Part shown: positions 56,617-63,119 of the stretch, piece after piece
How the letters are laid out: each line of letters starts with the position of its first letter
Numbering within the stretch: position 1 is the first letter of the stretch
From: an uncultured archaeon
GTDB taxonomy: Archaea > Halobacteriota > Methanosarcinia > Methanosarcinales > Methanoperedenaceae
Reading direction: 5' to 3'
DNA length: 64,000 nucleotides
Assembly: GCA_902386205.1 (NCBI GenBank)
Contig: CABMIH010000009.1
Span: 23,449-87,448 of the forward strand
Made by a program: the position numbers and the translations under genes
Notes under the pieces: generated by a model
Told to the model about the DNA's origin: nothing
The model's input: only the letters and a program-made list of their open reading frames with translations
The model's database searches: none

Positions 56617-56681
56617 CTATAATTTTGCATTATATGCTTCTACTATATGCCAGTACTATATGTTCCTGCATTATGTTTTTA
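56617..56681. repeat. Array of five 13-bp tandem repeats (iterons), copy 1
   Basis: Five consecutive 13-bp units start at 56617, 56630, 56643, 56656 and 56669, with consensus CTATATG-TTCCTA. Examples are CTATATGCCAGTA and CTATATGTTCCTG. The same unit recurs in a second array at 59916-60032. Each copy is followed by CTTCTTA-N2-GTTTTTTAA. The unit length (13 bp) is not a multiple of three, which argues against coding. Confidence 0.75.
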
Positions 56682-56781
56682 CTTCTTAGCGTTTTTTAAA
56701 GTATGTGATTATAATAATAGTTGATAGAGTAATTTGAAAAAAACCAATAAAGGTTTGTGGGATTTAATAAATGGAGGAAAA

Positions 56782-56817
56782 TTGGAGAACAAATCAATTA
56801 TTAAAACCACATTTTAA
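56782..56817 (+). pseudogene. Truncated start region resembling the downstream lipoprotein gene
   Basis: GGAGG is followed by TTG GAG AAC AAA TCA ATT ATT and then a stop after 11 codons. The segment matches the ribosome binding site and first codons of the lipoprotein gene at 60174 (TTG GAT AAC AGG TCA ATA TTA). It looks like a decayed duplicate of that gene's leader. Low confidence as an actual pseudogene. Confidence 0.4.
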
Positions 56818-56900
56818 AAAGTCCGAGATGCATGGGGGGTTGCCTGCAAGGGTAGTGTGGTAAGTGCATCAAAATAAAAAAATAAAGGAGTGATAAAGAT

Positions 56901-58376
56901 ATGAAACGTAGAATTATAACCATTGCTGCATTTCTTGCAGTGATGGTTGCATTGACTGGCGTAGCTTCAGCTTTTAGCACAAGCTGGTTGCTGCCAGATG
57001 GGACAGAACAAAATCCGATATTAATGAAAAATAATACACAACTTATCCTGGATTTTAGAGTATCAAATTTGCGATCACAGGATATTGATAAAAGTTCCGA
57101 TATGACTTTGGGATTTCTGGCTTGCACCAACGACCAGGGCCAGATTGCAGTTAACTGCGACCCAACTGATATCTCCTTAAACTTACTCAAGACAACATTC
57201 CAGGTAACTGCTGTTCCCATAACTCTCCAAAAAGGAACAGTATCCGTATCAATGCAAGCTCCAATGACAAGGAAAACGGGCACTCAATACTCATTCGCAG
57301 GCAATCTGGGTCCCTTTGGGGCCCCTGATGAAGTCGCCCAGGTTTCATTAACTGTAGAACTCGTTGGAGGTAGTATCGCGGGCACGAAGTTCAACGACCT
57401 GAACGGTAATGGCATAAGGGACGCAGGAGAGCCGGGTTTGCAGGGCTGGACAATCAATTTGAAAAATGAAACTGGAGCCACAATAAAAACTGCAACAACC
57501 GATTCAAATGGTGACTATAAATTCACCAACGTGAGAGGAACCTTAACTGTGCAAGAGGTACTTCAACCAGGATGGACACAGACTTTCCCGGCAGCGCCAG
57601 GAACTCATACTGTGACCATAGATTCACAAGATGTGACGGGTAAAGACTTCGGCAACTGGATTCCACCTAACGGCAGTATCGCAGGCCAGAAGTGGAATGA
57701 TACAGATGGTGATGGAATAAAGGACGCAGGAGAACCCGTGCTTGCTAACTGGCAGATCAATCTGAAAAAGCCGGACGGAACTACAGTGAGCATGAATACT
57801 GACGCAAGTGGCAACTATAACTTCACGAATCTGCCGGCAGGTTCATATATCGTGTCAGAGACCCAGCAGGCAGGCTGGACCCAGACAGCACCAAAACCCG
57901 TACCGCCAGGAACTCATACTGTAGCTCTCTCAGCCGGGCAAAATGTGCAAGGTAAGGATTTCGGCAACTGGATAAAGCCAACTCCACCATGCGCCAATAA
58001 TATATGCAAGGTAGTCGGATGGGGAACCCTTGGCAACAAGGCAGCTCCTGAATTGACTTTCCAGATCTTTGCATACACCGCATTCATGCCGAAAGGTGTA
58101 GTGAAAGCGGAAGACAGTGCAGGCAATAAGATAGAAGCAACAGAGATTACATCAGTGGTAACCAATAAGAATGTAGACCCAATGACAGGAGAGATACAGG
58201 GAATGGCGATGTTTAACAATGAAGGTCCATTCGCATTCGTAGTCAAGGTCACAGATGGCGGAGACCCGTCGCGTTCACCATATGTGAGCAAAGATACGTT
58301 CGAAATATCTATTCCTGCCAAGAATTACCTGAAGAATGGTAAACTGACTTCAGGGAATCTACAGGTCATATACTGA
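56901..58376 (+). CDS. Secreted protein with two SdrD B-like repeats
   Basis: A 491-residue exported protein with a signal peptide ending near ASA (residue 24). Residues 25-150 form an unrecognised N-terminal beta domain. Two SdrD B-like (Cna_B-type) repeats follow (about 154-250 and 254-350), each starting 'GSIAG-x-K(F/W)ND-x-(N/D)G(N/D)GI(R/K)DAGEP' with an EF-hand-like calcium loop and ending 'GKDFGNWI'. The C-terminal 130 residues are unique. No sortase or PGF-CTERM signal, so it is probably secreted or held by other surface proteins. Directly precedes the tri-heme cytochrome gene. Confidence 0.85.
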   Translation: MKRRIITIAAFLAVMVALTGVASAFSTSWLLPDGTEQNPILMKNNTQLILDFRVSNLRSQDIDKSSDMTLGFLACTNDQGQIAVNCDPTDISLNLLKTTFQVTAVPITLQKGTVSVSMQAPMTRKTGTQYSFAGNLGPFGAPDEVAQVSLTVELVGGSIAGTKFNDLNGNGIRDAGEPGLQGWTINLKNETGATIKTATTDSNGDYKFTNVRGTLTVQEVLQPGWTQTFPAAPGTHTVTIDSQDVTGKDFGNWIPPNGSIAGQKWNDTDGDGIKDAGEPVLANWQINLKKPDGTTVSMNTDASGNYNFTNLPAGSYIVSETQQAGWTQTAPKPVPPGTHTVALSAGQNVQGKDFGNWIKPTPPCANNICKVVGWGTLGNKAAPELTFQIFAYTAFMPKGVVKAEDSAGNKIEATEITSVVTNKNVDPMTGEIQGMAMFNNEGPFAFVVKVTDGGDPSRSPYVSKDTFEISIPAKNYLKNGKLTSGNLQVIY

Positions 58377-58394
58377 GCAGGTCAAATAAAGTTC

Positions 58395-58419
58395 GAGGGA
58401 TGCAAATCCCTCTTTTTTT
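58395..58419 (+). terminator. Hairpin terminator after the SdrB-repeat gene
   Basis: GAGGGAT (58395-58401) pairs with ATCCCTC (58406-58412) and is followed by seven T. An almost identical hairpin follows the next gene. Confidence 0.75.
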
Positions 58420-58461
58420 AACAAAAACGAAAGGATATTAAAAGTCAAAGGGAGGTTATCT

Positions 58462-59394
58462 ATGAGAAGGTTAATTTTACTATTATTATTAGGTATTTCT
58501 ACCATTGCGCTTGTTACTGCACTGGGCGCAGGCGATAAAGTCCGGAGTGGAAAAGATGTGGCGGAGGTCAATGAAAAAATCATTTACTTTCCCCTGGTTC
58601 CTGTTCCTGATGTTCCAGTCCCTGATGTATCTCTTCCGAAATCCATGGATAATTTATTTCCACCAAAAGCTGACAGGCCGATATGGCTCCTGGGGATGAT
58701 GGCTCAGGGTACTTACTTCACAAGCATAGCCGCCGACCTATCAGAGAAAGATCTGGAGAACGCAAGGGAAGATTTCAAAAAGTTCAAGGCCCAGTACAAA
58801 AACAACTCTAAACTGGTACCTGAATGGGAAGGTTTCTTCCTGATGTACCCTGTAGATTCACTCGAAGCTGCCCTGAAAACAGGGGACCAGAATAAGATCA
58901 TGGCTGCGTATGGGAACATGGGACAGGTGTGCGAGAACTGCCATAGTGTCAATATGCCCAAAGTCCAGATGAAATATCACTGGAGAACGCTTGATGGAAA
59001 GAAGTTCACAGAGATAAGTGTCCCGCTCGAGAATGAGAACATAAGCTTTTCCAGACTTATGCAGCTTATTGATGCAAACTTCATAGGAGTCGGTGCAGAC
59101 ATCGGGCAGAACCAGATCGAAAACAGTAAATTGCGTTTCAAGGATTTCAATGCAACATTCCAGGCGATGAAAGGAGTCTGCAGCAACTGTCATGCAAGTG
59201 AAAGAAAATATTATATTGATGAGGACGTGCAGAACAAGCTTGACAACCTGGGACAGGCTCTTTCTGAATCACCGATTAATCCTGATAAAGTAGGTATGCT
59301 GAGCCAGGAAATCGGGGAAGAGAGTTGTTTCAAATGTCACTTGGTCCATGTTCCGGCGGCTTTAGCCCAGGAAAGGGAAGGAATGGCGAAATAA
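58462..59394 (+). CDS. Exported tri-heme c-type cytochrome
   Basis: A 310-residue exported protein. A signal peptide (1-20) is followed by a Pro/Val-rich stretch and three haem-binding CxxCH motifs: CENCH (157-161), CSNCH (240-244) and CFKCH (289-293). The spacing of the first two, each near the end of a long helical repeat (about 80 residues), suggests a duplicated cytochrome c'-like four-helix module plus a third haem at the C-terminus. It would carry electrons outside the cell membrane. GGGAGG precedes ATG 58462; hairpin terminators flank the gene. Confidence 0.92.
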   Translation: MRRLILLLLLGISTIALVTALGAGDKVRSGKDVAEVNEKIIYFPLVPVPDVPVPDVSLPKSMDNLFPPKADRPIWLLGMMAQGTYFTSIAADLSEKDLENAREDFKKFKAQYKNNSKLVPEWEGFFLMYPVDSLEAALKTGDQNKIMAAYGNMGQVCENCHSVNMPKVQMKYHWRTLDGKKFTEISVPLENENISFSRLMQLIDANFIGVGADIGQNQIENSKLRFKDFNATFQAMKGVCSNCHASERKYYIDEDVQNKLDNLGQALSESPINPDKVGMLSQEIGEESCFKCHLVHVPAALAQEREGMAK

Positions 59395-59400
59395 AATATA

Positions 59401-59423
59401 GAGGGATATAAATCCCTCTTTTT
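59401..59423 (+). terminator. Hairpin terminator after the cytochrome gene
   Basis: GAGGGAT (59401-59407) pairs with ATCCCTC (59412-59418), followed by TTTTT, seven bases after the cytochrome stop. Confidence 0.75.
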
Positions 59424-59447
59424 ATTTATGTATGTGGGGGAATTTCA

Positions 59448-59645
59448 ATGGGAAGACTGAAAATCAGCAAAAAATATACTGACGACTTTGGAAGATTACG
59501 AAGTCGTAAATGCAAAGTTTGTGATAGATGCGCAACAATAAACGTGGAGAGCCAGAGATGCATTAAATGCGGTTCTGTAAAATTTTCATCATTGAGCGAA
59601 TATGAGATGGATTTACTTGCAACAAGACCCGAATTAAGAGATTGA
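59448..59645 (+). CDS. Small cysteine-rich zinc-ribbon-like protein
   Basis: A 65-residue basic protein with Cys at 22, 25, 28, 38 and 41 (KCKVCDRC and RCIKCG). Four of these make a zinc ribbon of the CxxC-x12-CxxC type. The N-terminus is basic (GRLKISKKY). It could bind nucleic acid. It is placed between the cytochrome and a wHTH paralog, and ends 11 bases before the convergent wHTH gene. Confidence 0.75.
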   Translation: MGRLKISKKYTDDFGRLRSRKCKVCDRCATINVESQRCIKCGSVKFSSLSEYEMDLLATRPELRD

Positions 59646-59656
59646 TTTTTCAATTT

Positions 59657-59854
59657 TTAAATATCTAAAAATCTTAATCCCAGGCGTGTTATTCTCAGCA
59701 TCTCATTTTCTTTATTAATAAATGCCTGCTCTTGAAGGAAACAAATTATCGCATTTAGCGTATGGGATGGCAAAGAGACACTCTTTTTTATTTCATCTAA
59801 ACTATGCCATTGGGTATCTCGAAGTTGCTTCAATATTCGATCTATAGGTTTCAT
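59657..59854 (-). CDS. Small winged-helix-like protein, copy 2
   Basis: A 65-residue protein, MKPIDRILKQLRDTQWHSL..., ending ITRLGLRFLDI. It is a paralog of the gene at 55118-55312. It is transcribed away from the 13-bp iteron array at 59916-60032, with TATA-like GATATAAAT in between, so it might bind or respond to that array. Confidence 0.75.
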   Translation of the reverse strand: MKPIDRILKQLRDTQWHSLDEIKKSVSLPSHTLNAIICFLQEQAFINKENEMLRITRLGLRFLDI

Positions 59855-59915
59855 CCTTGTATCAAACGTAATGAAGTCTTATTATTTATATCGTATAATA
59901 CTTTCGCTATTTTTT

Positions 59916-60032
59916 CTATATGAGTCTATTATATGTTTTTACTATGTGCTTTTACTATATGTTTGTACTATGTAAATCTGTCATATAGCTTTGTTATAGA
60001 AACCTGTCATATAGTTCTTGAATATGCTACTA
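59916..60032. repeat. Array of nine degenerate 13-bp tandem repeats (iterons), copy 2
   Basis: Units start exactly every 13 bases from 59916 to 60020: CTATATGAGTCTA, TTATATGTTTTTA, CTATGTGCTTTTA, CTATATGTTTGTA, then five more degenerate ones. They match the array at 56617-56681 in unit length and sequence. After the last unit comes CTTCTTAATGTTTTTTAAGG, similar to the leader of the first array. The array separates the divergent wHTH gene and the lipoprotein gene. Confidence 0.75.
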
Positions 60033-60173
60033 CTTCTTAATGTTTTTTAAGGTAAGTGGTATATGTATTGAATTGTACCACAATCTACAAAATCCCCCGG
60101 AAGTTCCTTTGAGGATATGAGGGATTTGATAAACTGAAAAACATTGTGGGGAATGGTTAAAGGGAGGAAAAAA

Positions 60174-60698
60174 TTGGATAACAGGTCAATATTAGGGAGA
60201 TTACCTGCGCTCTCTACGCGGTGGAGAATTGTTGGGATTCTTATAGTGATGTCAGCTCTTGGAGGATGCGTAAGCAAGGAAAGTAAGCCAGGCGCAGAAA
60301 TCCCTGTTCAGAATATTAGCGAGGAGAACTTATCCCTATATCCGGAAGTGCCTATGAACACGACCAACATAAGTGATCCAAACCAGATACGGTTGCTTGT
60401 ACTTTCTAAAGAACTCAACAGGACAGGCAGGCTTCCAATCGTATTGCTGATAAAAAATCCCAGGCTTAACGAAAGCGTTCTCACGGTATTCAAGCCCGAG
60501 GTCGGGCAGGAATGGTACAACCAGACCACTATAACCAGCACGATCAAGAATAACAACTGGATGCAGAATTTCTCCATAAAGCCAAGGGGGGATACCCGGT
60601 ACGTCTGGATGTACGTCCAGATTTCCGAGAATAATACCGTGGTAAAAAAAGCTGCATGGAATATTACATTTGAAGCGCCTGTCGAAATGGCGACGTGA
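60174..60698 (+). CDS. Predicted lipoprotein of unknown function
   Basis: I favour TTG 60174, six bases behind GGGAGG, over ATG 60153. The 174-residue product has a basic N-terminus, a hydrophobic segment (about 18-30) and the lipobox-like LGGC at 29-32, so it should be lipid-anchored. The remainder (about 40-174) is a Thr/Asn-rich beta-type domain with no motif I recognise. It follows the 13-bp iteron array. A T-arm-like sequence and hairpin come straight after the stop. Confidence 0.7.
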   Translation: MDNRSILGRLPALSTRWRIVGILIVMSALGGCVSKESKPGAEIPVQNISEENLSLYPEVPMNTTNISDPNQIRLLVLSKELNRTGRLPIVLLIKNPRLNESVLTVFKPEVGQEWYNQTTITSTIKNNNWMQNFSIKPRGDTRYVWMYVQISENNTVVKKAAWNITFEAPVEMAT

Positions 60699-60744
60699 CC
60701 AGGTTCAAATCCCGGGGGTGCATTAGCCCGGTTAAAATGCCGGG
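60699..60744. other. T-arm-like tRNA 3'-end sequence with a GC-rich hairpin
   Basis: CCAGG-TTCAAAT-CCCGG (60699-60715) has the form of a tRNA T-stem-loop, but the stem has one A-C mismatch and no complete tRNA can be folded around it. A hairpin CCCGG/CCGGG (60727-60731 and 60740-60744) follows, and the first CCCGG could alternatively pair with CCGGG. It may be an att-site remnant or an attenuator-like structure before the Gly-rich gene. Confidence 0.35.
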
Positions 60745-60782
60745 TGAGATAAAATACATAATATGAATGAGGTGTAAAGAAC

Positions 60783-61631
60783 ATGAATAAAATCTTAACA
60801 ACGCTATTGGTCTTAGCAACAGTTGCGGGAATGGTAATCCCCGCGATGGCCAATCCGCAGAATCCTGTTGCTGATGCCAGGAATGCAAAAGATCTAGGTG
60901 TAACGGTTGATGGCGCCCTGACGGCTGCCAGCACCGTGACCCAGGAACAGAATATTAATGGAGATGTTTACAACTGGGCGCTGGGTGTCGGAACAGGCGG
61001 TAATGTGAACGCACAGTCTACAGCAGTGGGAGTGGCAACTGCTGGGGATCCGGATAGCATCGTAAATTGCGGTGGAGGAGCTGGTACTGGGACCGGGACA
61101 GGCGCTGGTACAGCTACGGGAACAGGCACAGGTAATACTGGCGCTGGCACTGGGACTGGTACAGCCAATAATAATGGCGGTGTAGGAGGAGCCGGTGGCA
61201 GTGACAACTTGGCCTCAGATGGTATTAACGAAGCAGGCAACGGCGGAGACTCTGACGCAGCGGGTGATGCTGCAGGTGCTGGTTCAGCCGAAGGCAGCGG
61301 CGTTGGCGCTGCAACAGCCACAGGTACAGGCGTTGGCACTGGTATTGGCGGCGACGGTGGAGATTGCAGCAACACGGCAATGACTGAAGTATCTTCCGGG
61401 GATGTTGCAGCCATCGGTGGAAGCCCTGAGGGATTCAGCGGTGATGTCGCACAGGAAAATGAAATCACACAGGACGCCACGGCGGTCATAACAACCTCCC
61501 AAAGCTTGACCCAGCCAGTTTCAATAGTTGATGTGCAGGCAGCTCTTGCAATCGATCCAGCAATGCAGCATTATGTGGACAGCATGCTGACAGAGGATCT
61601 TACCTCAACACCAACAACCATCATCAGTTAA
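60783..61631 (+). CDS. Secreted Gly/Thr/Ala-rich low-complexity protein
   Basis: A 282-residue protein with a signal peptide ending near AMA (23). Residues 40-85 carry Gln/Asn motifs (VTQEQNINGD). Residues 97-192 are a low-complexity GTG/GAG/TGT region bounded by the only two cysteines, Cys96 and Cys195. Residues 205-250 repeat Gln-type motifs (SGDVAQENEITQD). The shape resembles extracellular matrix or amyloid-like fibre proteins. GAGGTG precedes ATG 60783, and a strong hairpin terminator follows, perhaps setting its dosage relative to the genes behind it. Confidence 0.75.
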   Translation: MNKILTTLLVLATVAGMVIPAMANPQNPVADARNAKDLGVTVDGALTAASTVTQEQNINGDVYNWALGVGTGGNVNAQSTAVGVATAGDPDSIVNCGGGAGTGTGTGAGTATGTGTGNTGAGTGTGTANNNGGVGGAGGSDNLASDGINEAGNGGDSDAAGDAAGAGSAEGSGVGAATATGTGVGTGIGGDGGDCSNTAMTEVSSGDVAAIGGSPEGFSGDVAQENEITQDATAVITTSQSLTQPVSIVDVQAALAIDPAMQHYVDSMLTEDLTSTPTTIIS

Positions 61632-61634
61632 GAT

Positions 61635-61663
61635 TTAGAGAAGGTTTTCCTTCTCTAATTTTT
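61635..61663 (+). terminator. Strong hairpin terminator after the Gly-rich gene
   Basis: TTAGAGAAGG (61635-61644) pairs perfectly with CCTTCTCTAA (61649-61658) over TTTT and is followed by TTTTTA. Ten base pairs with a T-tract. Confidence 0.75.
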
Positions 61664-61705
61664 ATTTATTTATAAATGATCATCTAAAAACAGGAGGTGA
61701 GGACA

Positions 61706-62107
61706 GTGAGGAGAATTCTAACGATACTGATGGCGCTGCCAATATTGCTTATCGCAACAAGCCCCATACTTGCCGATACAAATCAAAAAGCAGAACTTAA
61801 TGGTGGAAACGCGGCTGTGGTCAAGGTGACCCAGATTGCATGGAACCTTGGCAGTGGAGATATTAACCAGAATGTGGATGTCCGTGTAGCAGGAAATTAC
61901 CAGAAAATAGATCAGGATAGTCTAGTAATCATCTCGGATGGTTATGAAGGTAATATAAATAATACCATAAATGGAATTAATCTTATAAAAGTTGATCTGG
62001 ACCAATATTCCATGAATACTGGATCGGGTAAAATCTCCCAGGGAATTGAGGTCGCCGTGGAAGGAAATATCCAGGTATTGGACCAGGGAATATTGATCAT
62101 CGAGTGA
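61706..62107 (+). CDS. Small secreted protein with two tandem Gln-rich beta repeats
   Basis: From GTG 61706 (GGAGGTGA upstream) the protein is 133 residues. A signal peptide ends near ILA (about 23). Two tandem units follow, about 38-76 and 93-132, sharing the pattern '(V/L)(V/I)KV...N-x-GSG-x-I-x-Q...V-x-V-x-GN-x-Q-x-x-DQ...(L)VII'. The regularly spaced Gln/Asn in short beta strands recall curlin-type amyloid repeats. No cysteine is present. Its stop overlaps a GTG codon (62104) in frame with the next gene, so the two are probably translated together. Confidence 0.72.
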   Translation: MRRILTILMALPILLIATSPILADTNQKAELNGGNAAVVKVTQIAWNLGSGDINQNVDVRVAGNYQKIDQDSLVIISDGYEGNINNTINGINLIKVDLDQYSMNTGSGKISQGIEVAVEGNIQVLDQGILIIE

Positions 62108-62115
62108 GGAAAATT

Positions 62116-63096
62116 ATGAAATGGATCTGTGTGCTGGCTGCGGCATTACTGGCTTTAGCCATAACAGCGGCGGCTGAGGAGGATGTGAGTTCAGCCCAAC
62201 TTGCCCAGATAGCCGTGAGCAAGATGGGAGAAACGAATCAGGAAGCTCAGGTTACAGATTTTGGAATCGCCGACTCCAGCCAGATAGGCTACTCATCGGA
62301 TGCCAACGTCACCCAGACTATTTCTTATGATAATATCGGGAGCGGAACCATTTTACAGTGGGGGGAATCCGGAGATATGCCCAGAATGGAGAGGACACTT
62401 AACCTGAGCGGCGTAGGAGAATCCGGCCTGACATGGCAATGGAGCGAAGGTGATGTGACCCAGACGATAAATGTCAAAAACTCAGAGAATCTATATCTAA
62501 AGCAGATTATCGGAGGATTAAAAAGGGTACTCTTCCCTGAGACCAATGCTCCTGCAGAAATAGATTCCGGAAGCTGGACATTCTGCGGAACAGCTGTAAA
62601 TGGCAGAGGCGGGTTGCCTCTTTGCGCTGAAAAAATTGGTGAAAAGGTACTCAAAGGAAAGTACACTGCGCGCGACTTGTATATGCTGGAATATCTTGAG
62701 GACTATTATGATACTTTTCCGTCTGAGAACAACACACCCCACATAATCCTCACAAAATGGAATATAACTAAAGCGGATGGCAATCTGAGAATAAAGTTCC
62801 GGGCCCACAACTTCGCGAAAGAAAAATATAATGCAACCCTTCATCTGGATCTTACCCAGAAAATCAACATCACTTCATTGGATGGAAATTTTGAAAAAAT
62901 CAATGCCGGAGGGGATAATGTTGTTTTCAGGGCAGCCGATGAAAATCTTGACAGTGAAATCAAGGCGCCGGAAAAGAAAGTGATTGAGCTGGATAAATTC
63001 ATGATTCCGGGAACAAAAGGGATTGAGAGGGAAGTAATAGTACAACTCGATGAAACGATTATACAAAACCTGAAGATGAAGGTTATGAGTGAATAA
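62116..63096 (+). CDS. Secreted protein with Gln-rich N-terminal repeats and a novel C-terminal domain
   Basis: ATG 62116 follows GTGAGG, giving 326 residues. After the signal peptide (about 1-20) residues 25-125 contain the same style of Gln-bearing strands as the previous gene (AQLAQIAVS, NVTQTISYD, GDVTQTINV). From about 135 to 326 is a different beta-rich domain with WTFCGTAVNGRGG and repeated Lys/Glu patches, not recognised by me. Possibly an assembly, nucleator or anchor partner of the small repeat protein. Confidence 0.7.
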   Translation: MKWICVLAAALLALAITAAAEEDVSSAQLAQIAVSKMGETNQEAQVTDFGIADSSQIGYSSDANVTQTISYDNIGSGTILQWGESGDMPRMERTLNLSGVGESGLTWQWSEGDVTQTINVKNSENLYLKQIIGGLKRVLFPETNAPAEIDSGSWTFCGTAVNGRGGLPLCAEKIGEKVLKGKYTARDLYMLEYLEDYYDTFPSENNTPHIILTKWNITKADGNLRIKFRAHNFAKEKYNATLHLDLTQKINITSLDGNFEKINAGGDNVVFRAADENLDSEIKAPEKKVIELDKFMIPGTKGIEREVIVQLDETIIQNLKMKVMSE

Positions 63097-63119
63097 TAAT
63101 CTTTCGGGGTATTCGGAAA

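Noticed and set aside
56505..56699. 64-codon hydrophobic frame
   Set aside because: Most of its second half is the 13-bp iteron array, whose period does not preserve a reading frame, and it has no ribosome binding site.
59916..60032. CRISPR array
   Set aside because: The repeats are 13-bp, contiguous and degenerate, with no spacers and no cas genes.
60968..61489. Pro/Ala-rich minus-strand frame
   Set aside because: It is the complement of the Gly/Thr-rich low-complexity tract; the plus-strand gene has a signal peptide and ribosome binding site.
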